The position numbers were made by a program, and so were the translations under genes. Shown here one piece after another: positions 27,426-38,013 of a stretch of 64,000 nucleotides of DNA; the stretch's first letter is position 1; every line of letters begins with the position of its first letter. The stretch lies in NCBI RefSeq assembly GCF_024206495.1, contig NZ_JAMBPQ010000002.1, forward strand, positions 310,001 to 374,000, given 5' to 3'. This DNA comes from Paraburkholderia sp. CNPSo 3272. GTDB taxonomy: Bacteria; Pseudomonadota; Gammaproteobacteria; Burkholderiales; Burkholderiaceae. Under the pieces are notes generated by a model that saw only the letters and a program-made list of their open reading frames with translations, was not told the DNA's origin and did no database searches.

Positions 27426-28799
27426 TCACGCCTCGCCGCGCGCCACCAGCCCATAGCGGCGAATTTTCTCGTACAGCGTGGCCTTCGCCATCTGCAGCCG
27501 CTCGGCGGCCTGGGCGACCGCGCCGTTGCTCTGCTGCAGGGCGTCGGCGATCAGCGCGCGCTCGTACTGCTCCACACGCTCCTTGAGCGGCAACGCATCG
27601 TCCTCCCCGGTCGCCGTGCCGGCCGACAGATCATCGGGAATCCCGAGGACCCGGCGGTCCGCCGCATTGCGCAACTCGCGAACGTTGCCCGGCCAGTCGC
27701 GCTGCGCGAGCCGCATGCGGTCGCGCTCGGTGAGCAGCGGCGCGGGACGCTGGTAGCGCACTGCCGCGTCGAGCAGGAAGTGTTCGAAGAGCGGCACGAT
27801 GTCCTCGCGGCGCTCGGCCAGCGGCGGCAGCGCGATCGTCACGACGTTCAGCCGGTACAGCAGGTCGCGCCGGAAGGTCCCCGCCGCGACGTGCTCGCTC
27901 ATGTCGCCCTTCGCCGCCGCGACCACGCGCAAGTCGGCGCGCACCGGCTGGTTCGAGCCGAGGCGCTCGAGCACGCCGTCCTGCAGCACGCGCAGCAGCT
28001 TCACCTGCAGCGAGAGCGGCATGCTCTCGATCTCGTCGAGAAAGAGCGTGCCGCCGCTCGCGTGCTCGAGCTTGCCGATCCGGCGCTTGGCCGCGCCCGT
28101 GAAAGCACCCGCTTCATAGCCGAACATCTCCGACTCGAACATCGGTTCGGGCAGCGCGCCGCAGTTCACGGCGACGAACGGTTTGTCGTGGCGCGGCGAT
28201 AGCTCGTGCAGGCTGCGCGCGATCAGCTCCTTGCCCGCGCCCGTGTCGCCGTTGATGATCACGGACGCGTCCGTCGGCGCGACATTCGCAATGAGCTTGC
28301 GCACCTGTTCGATCGCCGGACTCTTGCCGATGATGCGCGGCGCGAGCGCGTGATGCCCCGCCAGTTCGCGGCGCAGCGCGAGGTTTTCGAGCACGAGCAG
28401 GCGCCGCTCCAGCGCGCGCCGCACCGTTTCGATGAGGCGCTCGGAGGCGAACGGCTTCTCGATGAAATCATAGGCCCCGTCGCGCATGGCCTGTACGGCC
28501 ATCGAGATATCGCCGTGGCCCGTCACGAGGATGATCGGCACCTCGGGCGCGCGCTCGTGGCATTGCGCGAGCAGATCGAGCCCGCTCATGCCCGGCAGGC
28601 GGATGTCGCTCACCACGACGCCCGCGAAGTCGGCATCAATGAGCGGCAATGCGCCTTCCGCGTTGGCGAAACCGGCGGCGTCGAAGCCCGCGAGCTGCAG
28701 GCTTTGCACGCCCGCGCGGCGCACGAGTTCGTCATCCTCTACGTAGAGCACCCGGCCGGGCGCGGTATTGACCATGCATTCACCATGTTCGTTCGTCAT
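27426..28799 (-). CDS. dctD: sigma-54-dependent response regulator DctD
   Basis: 457 residues. The receiver domain has the phosphorylated aspartate in [12 protein letters not shown]; the AAA+ domain shows Walker A GDTGAGKE, the sigma-54 contact loop GAFTGA and [14 protein letters not shown]; a C-terminal Fis-type helix-turn-helix ends with [16 protein letters not shown]. It activates sigma-54 RNA polymerase after phosphorylation by DctB. It follows dctB by 32 bases; the target promoter is seen at dctA. An alternative start at 28775 would remove eight residues. Confidence 0.95.
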   Translation of the reverse strand: MTNEHGECMVNTAPGRVLYVEDDELVRRAGVQSLQLAGFDAAGFANAEGALPLIDADFAGVVVSDIRLPGMSGLDLLAQCHERAPEVPIILVTGHGDISMAVQAMRDGAYDFIEKPFASERLIETVRRALERRLLVLENLALRRELAGHHALAPRIIGKSPAIEQVRKLIANVAPTDASVIINGDTGAGKELIARSLHELSPRHDKPFVAVNCGALPEPMFESEMFGYEAGAFTGAAKRRIGKLEHASGGTLFLDEIESMPLSLQVKLLRVLQDGVLERLGSNQPVRADLRVVAAAKGDMSEHVAAGTFRRDLLYRLNVVTIALPPLAERREDIVPLFEHFLLDAAVRYQRPAPLLTERDRMRLAQRDWPGNVRELRNAADRRVLGIPDDLSAGTATGEDDALPLKERVEQYERALIADALQQSNGAVAQAAERLQMAKATLYEKIRRYGLVARGEA

Positions 28800-28831
28800 C
28801 CTGATTCAAAAGCCAGCCACCCAACCCGGCG

Positions 28832-30709
28832 TCACAACCCGGCGGCGCGCGCCGCGCTCTCGGCATCCGCACGCGCGCGGCGCAACGTCAGCACGAAGCG
28901 TGCGCCGCCTTGCGGCACGTTGCTCGCCGTGAGCGTGCCGCCGCAGTCGCGTGCGATCGAGGAGGAAATCGCAAGTCCGAGGCCGAGCCCCTGCCCCATT
29001 TCCTTGGTCGTGAAAAACGGCTCGAAAAGGCGCGGCAGCACATCTTCGGGAACGCCCGGACCATTGTCGCTCACGGCGATGACGAGCGTCGCTGCGCTCG
29101 CCTGCACGTCGATCGCGATGCGCGGCGACGGCAGGCCCGCCACGGCGTCGAGCGCATTGCCGAGCACGTTGATGAGCACCTGTTCGAGCCGCAGGTCGTC
29201 GCTCTGCGCGCTCAGGTCCGGGTACTCGGCGTCCACGTCTAGCGGCACGGTCGGCGCGCCGTCTTCCGTCAACGTGAGATCGACACGCACGCCGTCGAGC
29301 CGCTTGCCGAGCAGCGCGAGCGAGTTGCGCAGCGCGCGGGCCACCGGTGCACGCGCGCCCCTCGGCCGCGCACGCCCGACGAACAGCTTGAGCTGATTGA
29401 CGATCTTGCCCATGCGCTCGGTGAGCGAGCCGATCGCCTCGAGGTTTTCGGTGGCCGCCGCGTATTGGCCGCGCTCCAGAAACACCCGCGTGTTGTCCGA
29501 GAAGCTGCGCAGCGCCGCGAGCGGCTGGTTCAGCTCGTGCGTGATGCCCGCCGCCATCTGGCCGAGCGCGGCGAGCTTGCTCGCCTGGATCAGCTCGTCC
29601 TGGGTCGCGCGCAGTTCCGCCTCAGCGCGCGTGCGCTCCGCCACCTCGCGCTGCAGGCGCTCGTTGGCCTGCGAGAGATCGGCGGTGCGCTCGGCCACGC
29701 GCTCGTTGAGCATCGCGTAGGCCTTTTGCAGCATTGCGCGGCTGCGCATCACTTCTCGCACGCGTGCGCGCCGCATGCGCCAGTAGAATCCGAACAGGCA
29801 CAGCGAAACGTAGCCGAAGCCCGTCATGATGGTCGCGTTGCGCGAGGCCTCGAGCACGGGGTCGATCGACGACATGGTGACGAGATGCCAGTCGGGCTCG
29901 CCAAGCGAGCGGCGCGTTTCCAGGTAACGCGGTGCGCGGATGCCCGCGCCCATGCGCACGATGTCGGCGTCGCCCGGCAACACGCGTTCGACACTCGTCG
30001 GCAGCGGCGCGATCGGCTCGCTCGCGTACTGGCGCGTGGCGTCGATCGAGGCCACCACGGCCGGCGGCAGCGGGCGCACCGTGCGGTACTTCCACGCGGG
30101 CACCGAGGACAGAAAGATCACGCCGTTGTCGTCGGTGACGAGCAGCGGCTCGGAGGCATCGGTGCCCGGAAACCATTCGAGATTGAGCTTCACTACGGCC
30201 ACGCCGACGATCTTGCCGTCGCGCCGCACGGGCTGCGATACGTAGTAGCCCGGATCGTGCGAGATCGTGCCGATGCCGAAGAAGCGCCCCACGCGGCCGT
30301 TCATCGCGTCGATGAAATACGGCCGGAAGCGGTAGTCCACGCCCACGAAGCTATCGGGGTCGCGCCAGTTGCTCGCCGCGATGCTCATGCCGTCGGCGCG
30401 GATGATGTAGGTCGTCGTGGCGCGCGCGTGACGGTTCACGTCTTCGAGATAGCGGTTCGCGGCGGCCACCCACTCGGGTCTCGGATCGACCAGCACGTCC
30501 TGCACGAGCGGATGCTCGCCGACGATATAGGGCAGCGAGTCGTAGCGCTCGAGCGTGCTCTTGAGCGAAGCCGCGGTGCGGTCGCCGCGCACGGCGGCGT
30601 TGCGGCGCAGCGCGTCGATGCCGGTCTGCCACGTGAGCGCCCACGTCAGCGCGCAGACCGCGACGAGGCCGGCTGCGAGCGCGAAAAGGATGATGAGGCG
30701 GCGCGTCAC
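28832..30709 (-). CDS. dctB: C4-dicarboxylate sensor histidine kinase DctB
   Basis: About 625 residues. Two membrane helices (about 5-25 and 290-310) flank a periplasmic double-PAS/Cache sensor containing FVGVDYRFRPYFIDAMNGR, as in DctB. The cytoplasmic part has a coiled coil, the H-box LGQMAAGITHELNQPLAAL, an N-box VLINVLGNALDAV and a G-box GQGLGLGLAISSSI. GTG at 30709 gives MTRRLIILFALAAGL; an earlier GTG at 30808 would add 33 unlikely residues. It is the upstream partner of dctD and lies downstream of dctA. Confidence 0.93.
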   Translation of the reverse strand: MTRRLIILFALAAGLVAVCALTWALTWQTGIDALRRNAAVRGDRTAASLKSTLERYDSLPYIVGEHPLVQDVLVDPRPEWVAAANRYLEDVNRHARATTTYIIRADGMSIAASNWRDPDSFVGVDYRFRPYFIDAMNGRVGRFFGIGTISHDPGYYVSQPVRRDGKIVGVAVVKLNLEWFPGTDASEPLLVTDDNGVIFLSSVPAWKYRTVRPLPPAVVASIDATRQYASEPIAPLPTSVERVLPGDADIVRMGAGIRAPRYLETRRSLGEPDWHLVTMSSIDPVLEASRNATIMTGFGYVSLCLFGFYWRMRRARVREVMRSRAMLQKAYAMLNERVAERTADLSQANERLQREVAERTRAEAELRATQDELIQASKLAALGQMAAGITHELNQPLAALRSFSDNTRVFLERGQYAAATENLEAIGSLTERMGKIVNQLKLFVGRARPRGARAPVARALRNSLALLGKRLDGVRVDLTLTEDGAPTVPLDVDAEYPDLSAQSDDLRLEQVLINVLGNALDAVAGLPSPRIAIDVQASAATLVIAVSDNGPGVPEDVLPRLFEPFFTTKEMGQGLGLGLAISSSIARDCGGTLTASNVPQGGARFVLTLRRARADAESAARAAGL

Positions 30710-30847
30710 GTGAGCGGCTTCCAGACGGTCGAGGGGGATGAGGGAGATTGTGGCACACGGCCGCGCCGCGCCGGGGCGTCCGGGTCGGACGATGCGCTTC
30801 GGACCCACTCAGCCAAACTGCGGCGAAGTCAGACGAGAAACAAAAAC

Positions 30848-30884
30848 GGGCGGCGCTCGCGCAGGGGAAACGCTCGCGCCGCCC
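30848..30884 (-). terminator. rho-independent terminator after dctA
   Basis: GGGCGGCGC (30848-30856) pairs with GCGCCGCCC (30876-30884); on the minus strand the stem is followed by GTTTTTGTTT. It separates dctA from dctB-dctD. Confidence 0.8.
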
Positions 30885-30968
30885 AGCGGCGATGGCCGCG
30901 AAACATCGAGAGAACAGACATCGGGGGGCGGCGCGCCTCACGGCCTGCACACGCCCGCCCAGCGCGGC

Positions 30969-32252
30969 TTACGCGCCTGCGCTTTCCTTCATTTCTTCGA
31001 CCTCGCCCGAGAGCACGGCGCGCAGCTTGTTGCGGTCGAGCTCCTTCTCCCATGCCGAGACGACGACCGTCGCCACGCCGTTGCCGACGATATTGGTCAG
31101 CGCGCGGCACTCGCTCATGAAGCGGTCGATGCCGAGAATCAGCACCATGCCCGACAGCGGAATGGTCGGCACGACGGCGAGCGTGGCCGCCAGCGTGATG
31201 AAGCCCGCGCCGGTCACACCGCTCGCGCCCTTCGAGGTGAGCATCGTCACCGCGAGCAGCGTGAGCTGCTGCGTCCACGTGAGATCCGTGTTGGTCGCCT
31301 GGGCGATGAAGAGCACCGCCATCGTCATGTAGATGTTGGTGCCGTCGAGGTTGAACGAGTAGCCGGTCGGCACGACGAGGCCCACGACCGAGCGCGAGCA
31401 GCCAAGGCGCTCGAGCTTCTGCATCAGTTGCGGCAGGGCCGATTCCGACGAGCTGGTGCCGAGCACGATCAGCAGCTCTTCCTTGATGTAGGAAACGAAG
31501 CGGATGATCGAGAAGCCCGTGAAGCGCGCGATCGCGCCGAGCACGACGAGCACGAACACGATCGACGTGAGGTAGAACGTGCCGATGAGCTTGAGCATGG
31601 GGATCAGCGAGCCCACGCCGTACTTGCCGATGGTGAACGCCATCGCGCCGAACGCGCCGATCGGTGCGAGCTTCGTGACGATCTTCACGACGCCGAACAG
31701 CACGCCCGAGATGCTGTCGATGAACTCGGTCACCACGCGGCCACGCTCGCCCAGTTGCGTGAGCACGGCGCCGAACAGCAGGGCGATCAGCAGAATCTGC
31801 AGGATTTCGCCCTGCGCGAACGCCGAGGTGATCGTGTCCGGAATGATGTGCATCAGGAAGTCGACGCTGCTCTGGCCATGCGCCTTTTCGGCGTAGCTGG
31901 CCACGGCCTTGGCGTCGAGCGAATGGACGTCGACGTTGAAGCCCGCGCCCGGCTTCAGCACGTGCGTGGCGATCAGGCCGAGCACGAGCGCGAAGGTCGA
32001 GACGATCTCGAAGTACAGCAGCGCCTTGCCGCCCACGCGGCCCACCTTCTTCATATCCTCCATGCCGGCGATGCCGGTCACGACGGTACAGAAGATGATC
32101 GGCCCGATCACCATCTTGATGAGCTTGATGAAGGCGTCGCCGAGCGGCTTCATGTCGATGCCGATGGCGGGCCAGTAATGGCCGAGGATCACGCCGATGA
32201 CGATCGCCACGATCACCTGGAAATAGAGGACTTTGTGGAGAGGTTTCTTCAC
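30969..32252 (-). CDS. dctA: C4-dicarboxylate transport protein DctA
   Basis: 427 residues, the usual length. It is a proton- or sodium-driven symporter for succinate, malate and fumarate in the inner membrane. Visible family motifs are the serine-rich hairpin [31 protein letters not shown] and [17 protein letters not shown] with [18 protein letters not shown]. The GTG at 32252 has AGGA seven bases ahead and gives [12 protein letters not shown]; the frame is open to 32417 but the extra residues would lie across the sigma-54 promoter. Confidence 0.96.
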   Translation of the reverse strand: MKKPLHKVLYFQVIVAIVIGVILGHYWPAIGIDMKPLGDAFIKLIKMVIGPIIFCTVVTGIAGMEDMKKVGRVGGKALLYFEIVSTFALVLGLIATHVLKPGAGFNVDVHSLDAKAVASYAEKAHGQSSVDFLMHIIPDTITSAFAQGEILQILLIALLFGAVLTQLGERGRVVTEFIDSISGVLFGVVKIVTKLAPIGAFGAMAFTIGKYGVGSLIPMLKLIGTFYLTSIVFVLVVLGAIARFTGFSIIRFVSYIKEELLIVLGTSSSESALPQLMQKLERLGCSRSVVGLVVPTGYSFNLDGTNIYMTMAVLFIAQATNTDLTWTQQLTLLAVTMLTSKGASGVTGAGFITLAATLAVVPTIPLSGMVLILGIDRFMSECRALTNIVGNGVATVVVSAWEKELDRNKLRAVLSGEVEEMKESAGA

Positions 32253-32411
32253 GATGGTTCCTGCAAATGAGTTAAGCCAATGGCCGAACGAATCGAGTTC
32301 GGGCCGCGACAGGTCGAAACTGGGGATCAGCGAAACCGGAAGAGGGGATCGGACATCGGCTGTCTCCTTGCTGTTTTTTTTGTCGCGGCCGGGGTGGCCG
32401 CGCGTTCTTAT

Positions 32412-32429
32412 TTGCAAGGAGAATGCCAG
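32412..32429 (-). promoter_or_regulatory. sigma-54 promoter of dctA
   Basis: Minus-strand CTGGCATTCTCCTTGCAA carries TGGCA and TTGC with exactly ten bases between GG and GC. The start should be near 32402, about 150 bases before the dctA GTG. This is the expected target of DctD. Confidence 0.82.
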
Positions 32430-32483
32430 CTAGCGCAACCGCTCACGCCATTGATTTATAAGGATTTTTATCCAACGAACCAA

Positions 32484-32513
32484 GGCGCGAATCTGGTTTT
32501 CCAGAATCGCGCC
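32484..32513. promoter_or_regulatory. inverted repeat upstream of the dctA promoter, candidate DctD site or terminator of tauC
   Basis: GGCGCGA and CTGG pair with CCAG and TCGCGCC across an AT/AA mismatch and a TTTT loop. It lies 55-85 bases upstream of the -24 element and 39 bases after the tauC-like stop, so it could be an upstream activating site, a terminator, or both. Confidence 0.45.
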
Positions 32514-32551
32514 CTATGAGCGTTCGGATTTCCAGAAAGACGGGAGCCGCC

Positions 32552-33439
32552 TTAGCCGCGTCCCTTCCACGGCACGAGGCGCCGTTCGAGCGCGCGCATG
32601 GCGAGGTCGAAGCGCCAGGCAATGAGCCCGATCAGCACGATGCCCATCACCACGACGTCGGTACGCAGGAAGCTCGACGCGTTGAGCACCATCTGCCCGA
32701 GACCTGCCGTCGCGGCGACCATCTCGGCGGCCACGAGCGTAGTCCAGCCAAAGCCGATGGCGATGCGCAGGCCCGTGAGGATCTCCGGCAGCGCGGCGGG
32801 CAGCACGACGAAGCGCACGATCTGCGCGAGGCTGCCGCCCAGCGACGCCGCCGCGCGGATCTGCTCGACGCTCGCGCTCTTCGCGCCGGCGCGCGCGGCC
32901 ATGGCGATGGGCGCGAAACAGGCGAGCCAGATCACGACGATCTTGGCCGTTTCGTCGATGCCGAACCAGATCACCACGAGCGGCAGGTAGGCGAGCGGCG
33001 GCAGCGGCCGGTAGAACTCGAGCGGCGGATCGAGCAGGCCGCGCGCGATGCGCGAGACGCCCATCAGGATGCCGACCGGCACGGCCGTCACCACCGCCAG
33101 CAGGAACGCACCGAACACGCGCAGCGCGCTCCAGAACAGATGCTCGGAGAGCGGCAGCCCCCCCTGGATGCGGCCGTGCAGCGCGTCCGTGAAGGCTTGC
33201 CAGACGGCTTCCGGCGTCGGCAGGAAGAGCGGCGGCAGCCAGTGCAGGTGCGTCGCGAGCCACCAGAGCAGCGCGAGCGCCGCCACCGACGCCGCGCTCA
33301 GCACAGCCGTGGGGCCTTCGCCGGGCATGCGCCAGACTTTGGAGCGCGCCGTGTGCGCCGCGTGCGCCTCGTCAGTGCGGGGCAGCGCGCGGGCCGCTTT
33401 CAGCGCGACTTCTCTCAACGATTCGTGCGGCACGCTCAT
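32552..33439 (-). CDS. tauC: taurine/sulfonate-type ABC transporter permease
   Basis: About 295 residues with six expected membrane helices and the ABC permease loop ([22 protein letters not shown]). [21 protein letters not shown] is typical of TauC/SsuC. It forms the membrane channel for the transporter whose ATPase (overlap ATGA at 33436-33439) and binding protein are just upstream. The substrate is inferred from the neighbouring TauA-like protein. Confidence 0.88.
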   Translation of the reverse strand: MSVPHESLREVALKAARALPRTDEAHAAHTARSKVWRMPGEGPTAVLSAASVAALALLWWLATHLHWLPPLFLPTPEAVWQAFTDALHGRIQGGLPLSEHLFWSALRVFGAFLLAVVTAVPVGILMGVSRIARGLLDPPLEFYRPLPPLAYLPLVVIWFGIDETAKIVVIWLACFAPIAMAARAGAKSASVEQIRAAASLGGSLAQIVRFVVLPAALPEILTGLRIAIGFGWTTLVAAEMVAATAGLGQMVLNASSFLRTDVVVMGIVLIGLIAWRFDLAMRALERRLVPWKGRG

Positions 33440-34245
33440 ACCGGCTCCTCGTGTACGTGAGCGCCCGCGTCCGCGTGCAGCAAATCCACCAGCCGCTCGC
33501 GCCACGCGATGAATTCCGCCGACGACTTCACGGCACGCGCGTCACGCGTGGCGAGATACTGGCGCGCGAACGGCACCTCGTACTCGCGCTCGATGCGCCC
33601 CGGCCCCGGCGTCATGACGACGATGCGCGTCGCCAGAAAGAGCGCCTCCTCCACGCTGTGCGTGATGAAGAACACCGTCTTCTGCGTGCGCGCCCAGACG
33701 TCGAGCACGAGCGTCTGGACCTGCTCGCGCGTCATGGCGTCGAGAGCGCCCATCGGCTCGTCCATCAGCAGGATCTGCGGATCGCTCGCGAGCGCGCGCG
33801 CAATGCCCACGCGCTGCTGCATGCCGCCCGAAAGCGCATACACGCGTTCGCGCGCGTGGCGCTCCAGGCCCACGAGCGCGAGCTGCTCGCGCGCGATGCG
33901 CTCGCGCTGCGCTTTCGGCACGCGCTGAAAGCGCAAGCCGAGCGCGACGTTGTCGAGCACGTCGAGCCACGGCAGGAGCGCATGCTTCTGGAACACCACG
34001 CCGCGCTCGGCGCCCGGCCCCTCCACACGCGCGCCGTTCACGCGCACCTCGCCAAGCGCCGGCTCGATGAAGCCGGCGATGCAGTTGAGCAACGTGGTCT
34101 TGCCGCAGCCCGAAGCGCCGAGCGCCACGACGAACTCGCCGCTCGCCACTTCGAGGTTCACATTCGCGAGCGCGACGTTCGGCGCAGCGTCACGCCGCGC
34201 GCCCTCGTAGATGACGGTGAGATCGCGGATCGCGAGCGCGCTCAT
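33436..34245 (-). CDS. tauB: taurine/sulfonate-type ABC transporter ATPase
   Basis: 269 residues. Walker A is [16 protein letters not shown], the signature is [15 protein letters not shown], Walker B is [16 protein letters not shown] and the switch His is in [14 protein letters not shown]. It hydrolyses ATP to drive uptake through the TauC-like permease. It starts 16 bases after the binding protein gene and overlaps the permease start. Confidence 0.92.
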   Translation of the reverse strand: MSALAIRDLTVIYEGARRDAAPNVALANVNLEVASGEFVVALGASGCGKTTLLNCIAGFIEPALGEVRVNGARVEGPGAERGVVFQKHALLPWLDVLDNVALGLRFQRVPKAQRERIAREQLALVGLERHARERVYALSGGMQQRVGIARALASDPQILLMDEPMGALDAMTREQVQTLVLDVWARTQKTVFFITHSVEEALFLATRIVVMTPGPGRIEREYEVPFARQYLATRDARAVKSSAEFIAWRERLVDLLHADAGAHVHEEPV

Positions 34246-34261
34246 GGGTTGCTCCTTGCGT

Positions 34262-35314
34262 TCAATGCGCAGCCGCGCGCTGCACGTACTGCGGATCGAC
34301 GCCTACCGAATAGTCGGGCAGCACGTTCTGGATCGTGCCTTGCTCCTTGAGGAAGGCCGCCGTGGCGAGCAGCGACTGCGCCGCCCCCGACTGCGCGCCA
34401 CCGCCCAGCCAGGTCTTCGAGGCCTGCTCGGCGGGCGTGGGGAACGCGTAGAGCGCGAGGCTCGCGGGCACTTCGGCGGCATTCGCACCCGACTCCTTCG
34501 CCACCGCCTTCACCTGCGGCGAGGCCGCGTTCCATGCAGTGCGATGCGCGCTGTAATCGGCGTCCGCGGCGGCCAGTACCTTCACGAACTTCGCGACGAA
34601 GTCGCCGTTGTCCTTCGCGAACTTGCGGTCGACCACGAAGCCGTCGAAGGTCGCCTTGCCCGTGGCCTTCGCCACCTGGCCCGAAGTAATCAGCACCTTG
34701 CCGTTCTTCTTCACCTGCACGAGCACGGGGTCCCAGATGTAGGTCGCGTCGATGTTGCCGCGCTGCCAGGCGGCCGCGACCTCAGGCGGACGCAGGTTGA
34801 CGATCTTCACATCGGCGGGATTCACGCCCGCGTTCTGCAGCGCGACGAGTGCGTGGAAGTGCGAGGTCGAGACATACGGCACGCCGATCGTCTTGCCCTT
34901 CAGACCCGCGATGCTCGTCACGCCCGAACCGTCGCGCGCGACGAGCGCTTCGGCGTCGTTGATGTTGTCGAGAATCCAGAACAGCGAGAGATCCACGCCC
35001 TGCGAGAGGCCCGCCGCGATCGGGCTCGAACCGGCTTCGCCGAGCTGCACCGAGCCCGAGGCGAGCGCGCGGATCACATCGGCGCCGCTCGCGAGCTTGC
35101 GGTAGGTGACCTTGTAGCCCGTTTCCTTCTCGACTTCGCCCGTTGCCTGCGCGTAGCGCCACGGCACCACCATGTCCTGATACGCGATCACGACCTCGCG
35201 CGTTTCGGCGTGCGCGCGCGGCGCGCCGAACGCGCTAGCGAGGCAGGCGGCGGCGAATGCGACGGCGGCGATGTGCGGGCGGCGTGCGAATGCAGGGATA
35301 GCGCGAGGGTTCAT
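34262..35314 (-). CDS. tauA: taurine ABC transporter substrate-binding protein
   Basis: 350 residues with a signal peptide (about 1-36, ending PRAHA). The mature part starts [16 protein letters not shown] and contains [19 protein letters not shown] and [18 protein letters not shown], matching TauA-type periplasmic binding proteins. It captures taurine or a related sulfonate in the periplasm. No taurine dioxygenase (TauD) gene is present in the window, so the substrate remains an inference. Confidence 0.88.
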   Translation of the reverse strand: MNPRAIPAFARRPHIAAVAFAAACLASAFGAPRAHAETREVVIAYQDMVVPWRYAQATGEVEKETGYKVTYRKLASGADVIRALASGSVQLGEAGSSPIAAGLSQGVDLSLFWILDNINDAEALVARDGSGVTSIAGLKGKTIGVPYVSTSHFHALVALQNAGVNPADVKIVNLRPPEVAAAWQRGNIDATYIWDPVLVQVKKNGKVLITSGQVAKATGKATFDGFVVDRKFAKDNGDFVAKFVKVLAAADADYSAHRTAWNAASPQVKAVAKESGANAAEVPASLALYAFPTPAEQASKTWLGGGAQSGAAQSLLATAAFLKEQGTIQNVLPDYSVGVDPQYVQRAAAH

Positions 35315-35505
35315 CGAGAGACTCCGGCGGAACGACGTTCGAGTGAATGAAGGTTCCGACTATAGGGAGTCTCGCGGTGAGCGGTTCTAACTTATCCGCG
35401 TTAGCTAATGACGCTGCTGAAGCATTGCATTTCGCGTTGAGGTGGATGGTGCTGGAAGCGATGCGCGCATTGCGCTGCTCGGGCGCGGCGCAACGCAAAA
35501 AAGCA

Positions 35506-35531
35506 AAAAGCCCGCTTTTCAGCGGGCTTTT
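35506..35531 (-). terminator. rho-independent terminator after lipA
   Basis: AAAAGCCCGC (35506-35515) and GCGGGCTTTT (35522-35531) form a 10-bp stem with a six-base loop; on the minus strand TTTTTGCTTTTTTG follows. It isolates lipA from the tau operon. Confidence 0.92.
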
Positions 35532-35563
35532 CGATTGCGGGCTTGCGACAAGTGGTGAGTTGT

Positions 35564-36553
35564 TTAAACCACCCCTGCCCCATGCGCCTGCAGGTCGGCG
35601 TGATAGCTCGAACGCACCATCGCGCCGACGGCCGCGTGCGTGAAGCCCATCTTGTACGCCTCTTCCTCGTACATCTTGAACGTGTCGGGATGCACGTACG
35701 AACGCACCGGCAGGTGGTGCTCCGAAGGCTGCAGGTACTGGCCGATCGTCAGCATGTCGACGTCGTGCGCGCGCAGGTCGCGCATCACCTGAAGAATTTC
35801 TTCTTCGGTTTCGCCGAGACCCACCATCAGGCCCGACTTCGTCGCGACTTCGGGATGCAGCGCCTTGAAGTCCTTGAGCAGCTTGAGCGAGTGCGCGTAG
35901 TCCGAACCCGGGCGCGCTTCCTTGTAGAGGCGCGGCACCGTTTCGAGATTGTGGTTCATCACATCGGGCGGCGCGGCGTTGAGGATCTGCAGCGCGCGGT
36001 CGAGACGGCCGCGGAAGTCCGGCGTAAGGATCTCGATACGCGTTTCGGGCGACTGCTCGCGCACCTGGCGGATGCACTCCACGAAGTGGCCGGCGCCGCC
36101 GTCGCGCAGGTCGTCGCGGTCCACGCTCGTGATCACGACGTACTTGAGCTTGAGCGCGCCGATGGTGCGCGCGAGGTTCGCCGGTTCGTCCGGATCGAGC
36201 GGATCGGGGCGGCCGTGGCCCACGTCGCAGAACGGGCAGCGGCGCGTGCACTTGTCGCCCATGATCATGAAGGTCGCGGTGCCCTTGCCGAAGCACTCGC
36301 CGATGTTCGGGCAGCTCGCTTCCTCGCACACCGTGTGCAGGTTGTGCTCGCGCAGAATGTTCTTGATTTCGTAGAAGCGCGAGTTGCCCGTGGCCGCCTT
36401 CACGCGGATCCACTCGGGCTTCTTGAGCTTCTCGATGGGAATGACCTTGATCGGAATGCGCGAGGTCTTGGCCTGCGCCTTCTGTTTTGCGGTGGCGTCG
36501 TAGGGAACGGCGTCGGCGTCGGTGCCAGCGGGGTTCGCAGTGATGTCAGTCAT
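35564..36553 (-). CDS. lipA: lipoyl synthase
   Basis: 329 residues. A radical-SAM enzyme with both iron-sulfur signatures: [12 protein letters not shown] for the auxiliary cluster and CTRRCPFC for the SAM cluster; the C-terminus carries VRSSYHAD. It inserts two sulfurs into octanoyl groups on 2-oxoacid dehydrogenases and the glycine cleavage H protein. It follows lipB by 13 bases on the same strand and is the last gene of the unit. Confidence 0.97.
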   Translation of the reverse strand: MTDITANPAGTDADAVPYDATAKQKAQAKTSRIPIKVIPIEKLKKPEWIRVKAATGNSRFYEIKNILREHNLHTVCEEASCPNIGECFGKGTATFMIMGDKCTRRCPFCDVGHGRPDPLDPDEPANLARTIGALKLKYVVITSVDRDDLRDGGAGHFVECIRQVREQSPETRIEILTPDFRGRLDRALQILNAAPPDVMNHNLETVPRLYKEARPGSDYAHSLKLLKDFKALHPEVATKSGLMVGLGETEEEILQVMRDLRAHDVDMLTIGQYLQPSEHHLPVRSYVHPDTFKMYEEEAYKMGFTHAAVGAMVRSSYHADLQAHGAGVV

Positions 36554-36566
36554 GCTTTCGATCCAG

Positions 36567-37481
36567 TCAGGCCGCCGGTGCGACGTCAGCCTGCGGTTGC
36601 GGCGGTTGCCCGCCTGATACGGCCGCTTCGGCCGGGTCCATCGCGGCCGCGTAAGCGGCCGCTTCCTTTTCAGCCGCCTCTGCGGCCGGGTTCATCCCGG
36701 CTGCTTCGGCTGAAGGGCCGGTGGCAGCCGCTTCGGCTACCGTCGGAAGTGTTGCTGCGTGCGCCGCGAGATGCGCCTCGAGCTGTGCCGCCAGCGTGCC
36801 CGCTACGTCGCGCCAGCTCGCCTGAACGCCAAGCGTGGCCATGTCGACGGTTTCGAGACCGGCGTATCCACACGGATTGATCGCGAGAAATGGGCCCAGA
36901 TCCATCGACACATTCAGGCTCACGCCGTGATAGCTGCAGCCGTTGCGGATCTTCAGCCCGAGGGCGGCGACCTTCGCGCCCGTATGCGCGGCGCTCGCGC
37001 CGCTGGCGTCCTGCGGCACGTAAATGCCGGGCGCGCCGGCCTTGCGCTCGCCGGCGAGATTATACGCCGCCAATGTTTCGATCACGGCGTCCTCGATGAG
37101 CGTGACGAGCTCGCGCACCATCAGCTTCCTGCGCCGCAAGTCGAGCAGCAGGTAGGCCACCACCTGGCCCGGCCCGTGATACGTGATCTGCCCGCCGCGA
37201 TCGATTTGTACGAGGGGAATGCCGCTGTTCGCCACGAGCAGGTGCTCGGGCTTGCCGGCCTGGCCGAGCGTGAACACGGGCGGATGCTCGACGAGCCAGA
37301 TTTCATCGGGCGTATTGGCGTCACGGGCGGCCGTGAACTCCCGCATGGCGTCGAAGCTCGTCTGATAAGCGTCGTTGCCGCGCCAGCGCACGACGATGGA
37401 CGAACTTGCCGTTTGAGACGCGACCGCGGCCGCGCCGGGGTCGGAAGGAATTTGCGAGGGTGAAACCGGGGTGGCGCACAT
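36567..37481 (-). CDS. lipB: octanoyltransferase LipB with Ala/Glu-rich tail
   Basis: 304 residues. The catalytic core shows [32 protein letters not shown], the lysine motif [17 protein letters not shown] and the nucleophilic cysteine in NPCGY. It transfers octanoate from ACP to lipoyl domains. From about residue 240 a tail of about 60 residues consists of repeated AEAA/PAEA, longer than the usual about 220-250-residue enzyme. A short Ala/Ser insert (about 155-165) precedes the active-site lysine. lipA follows after 13 bases. Confidence 0.94.
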   Translation of the reverse strand: MCATPVSPSQIPSDPGAAAVASQTASSSIVVRWRGNDAYQTSFDAMREFTAARDANTPDEIWLVEHPPVFTLGQAGKPEHLLVANSGIPLVQIDRGGQITYHGPGQVVAYLLLDLRRRKLMVRELVTLIEDAVIETLAAYNLAGERKAGAPGIYVPQDASGASAAHTGAKVAALGLKIRNGCSYHGVSLNVSMDLGPFLAINPCGYAGLETVDMATLGVQASWRDVAGTLAAQLEAHLAAHAATLPTVAEAAATGPSAEAAGMNPAAEAAEKEAAAYAAAMDPAEAAVSGGQPPQPQADVAPAA

Positions 37482-37585
37482 GATTTCGGGAGTTTACCGA
37501 ATTCGGGACGAGCGCGCCGGGCATGCTGCAGATAGCGGCGATGGGTGGCATTCCCATCGTCGCCGCTTTTGAGCTGCCAGTCAGG

Positions 37586-37912
37586 TCAAACCGTGCGCCA
37601 TCCGTCGCCGATATGAACACCCGCGCGCTGTGCGGCGCGCGCGGCCAGGTCGACCACGCGCTCACTCAGGCGTGCAGGCACCGCGAACCCCACCCACGCA
37701 GCCGCGCCGCCTTCCGCGCCGATCCACAGGCGCTCGCCGCGCCGCAGCCGCAGCGTGTGGCCGGGCTCGAGCCAGTAGTCGGCGGTGTCGTCGCTGCGCG
37801 TGACCCAGACGGTGCCGCACTTCACGGTCAGCCGCGTGCTGCGCGTGACGCGCACCGAGGCCGTTTGGTCGGCCGCCACTTCAAACGTGATATCCGAAGA
37901 AATTTCTCTCAT
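37586..37912 (-). CDS. DUF2917 family protein
   Basis: About 108 residues, beginning MREISSDITFEV and containing TVKCGTVWVTRSDDTADYWLEPGHTL split by beta-strand character; this matches DUF2917, a small cupin-like family found next to LysR or GcvA-type regulators in Burkholderiales. No function is known. GGAG lies seven bases before the ATG. It is divergent from the LysR gene, with 101 bases between their starts. Confidence 0.82.
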   Translation of the reverse strand: MREISSDITFEVAADQTASVRVTRSTRLTVKCGTVWVTRSDDTADYWLEPGHTLRLRRGERLWIGAEGGAAAWVGFAVPARLSERVVDLAARAAQRAGVHIGDGWRTV

Positions 37913-37986
37913 TTTCGACTCCGAATGACCTGCTTCGATAGCTACAATCGTAGACACCATAAGGGGTCGAGCAAAACGATGAATTT

Positions 37987-38000
37987 TCACGCCTATGTGA
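37987..38000. promoter_or_regulatory. small inverted repeat before lysR
   Basis: TCAC and GTGA separated by six bases, 14 bases ahead of the lysR ATG and inside the shared control region with DUF2917. It is a candidate operator; the half sites are short. Confidence 0.35.
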
Positions 38001-38013
38001 GAAAAAATACGAT

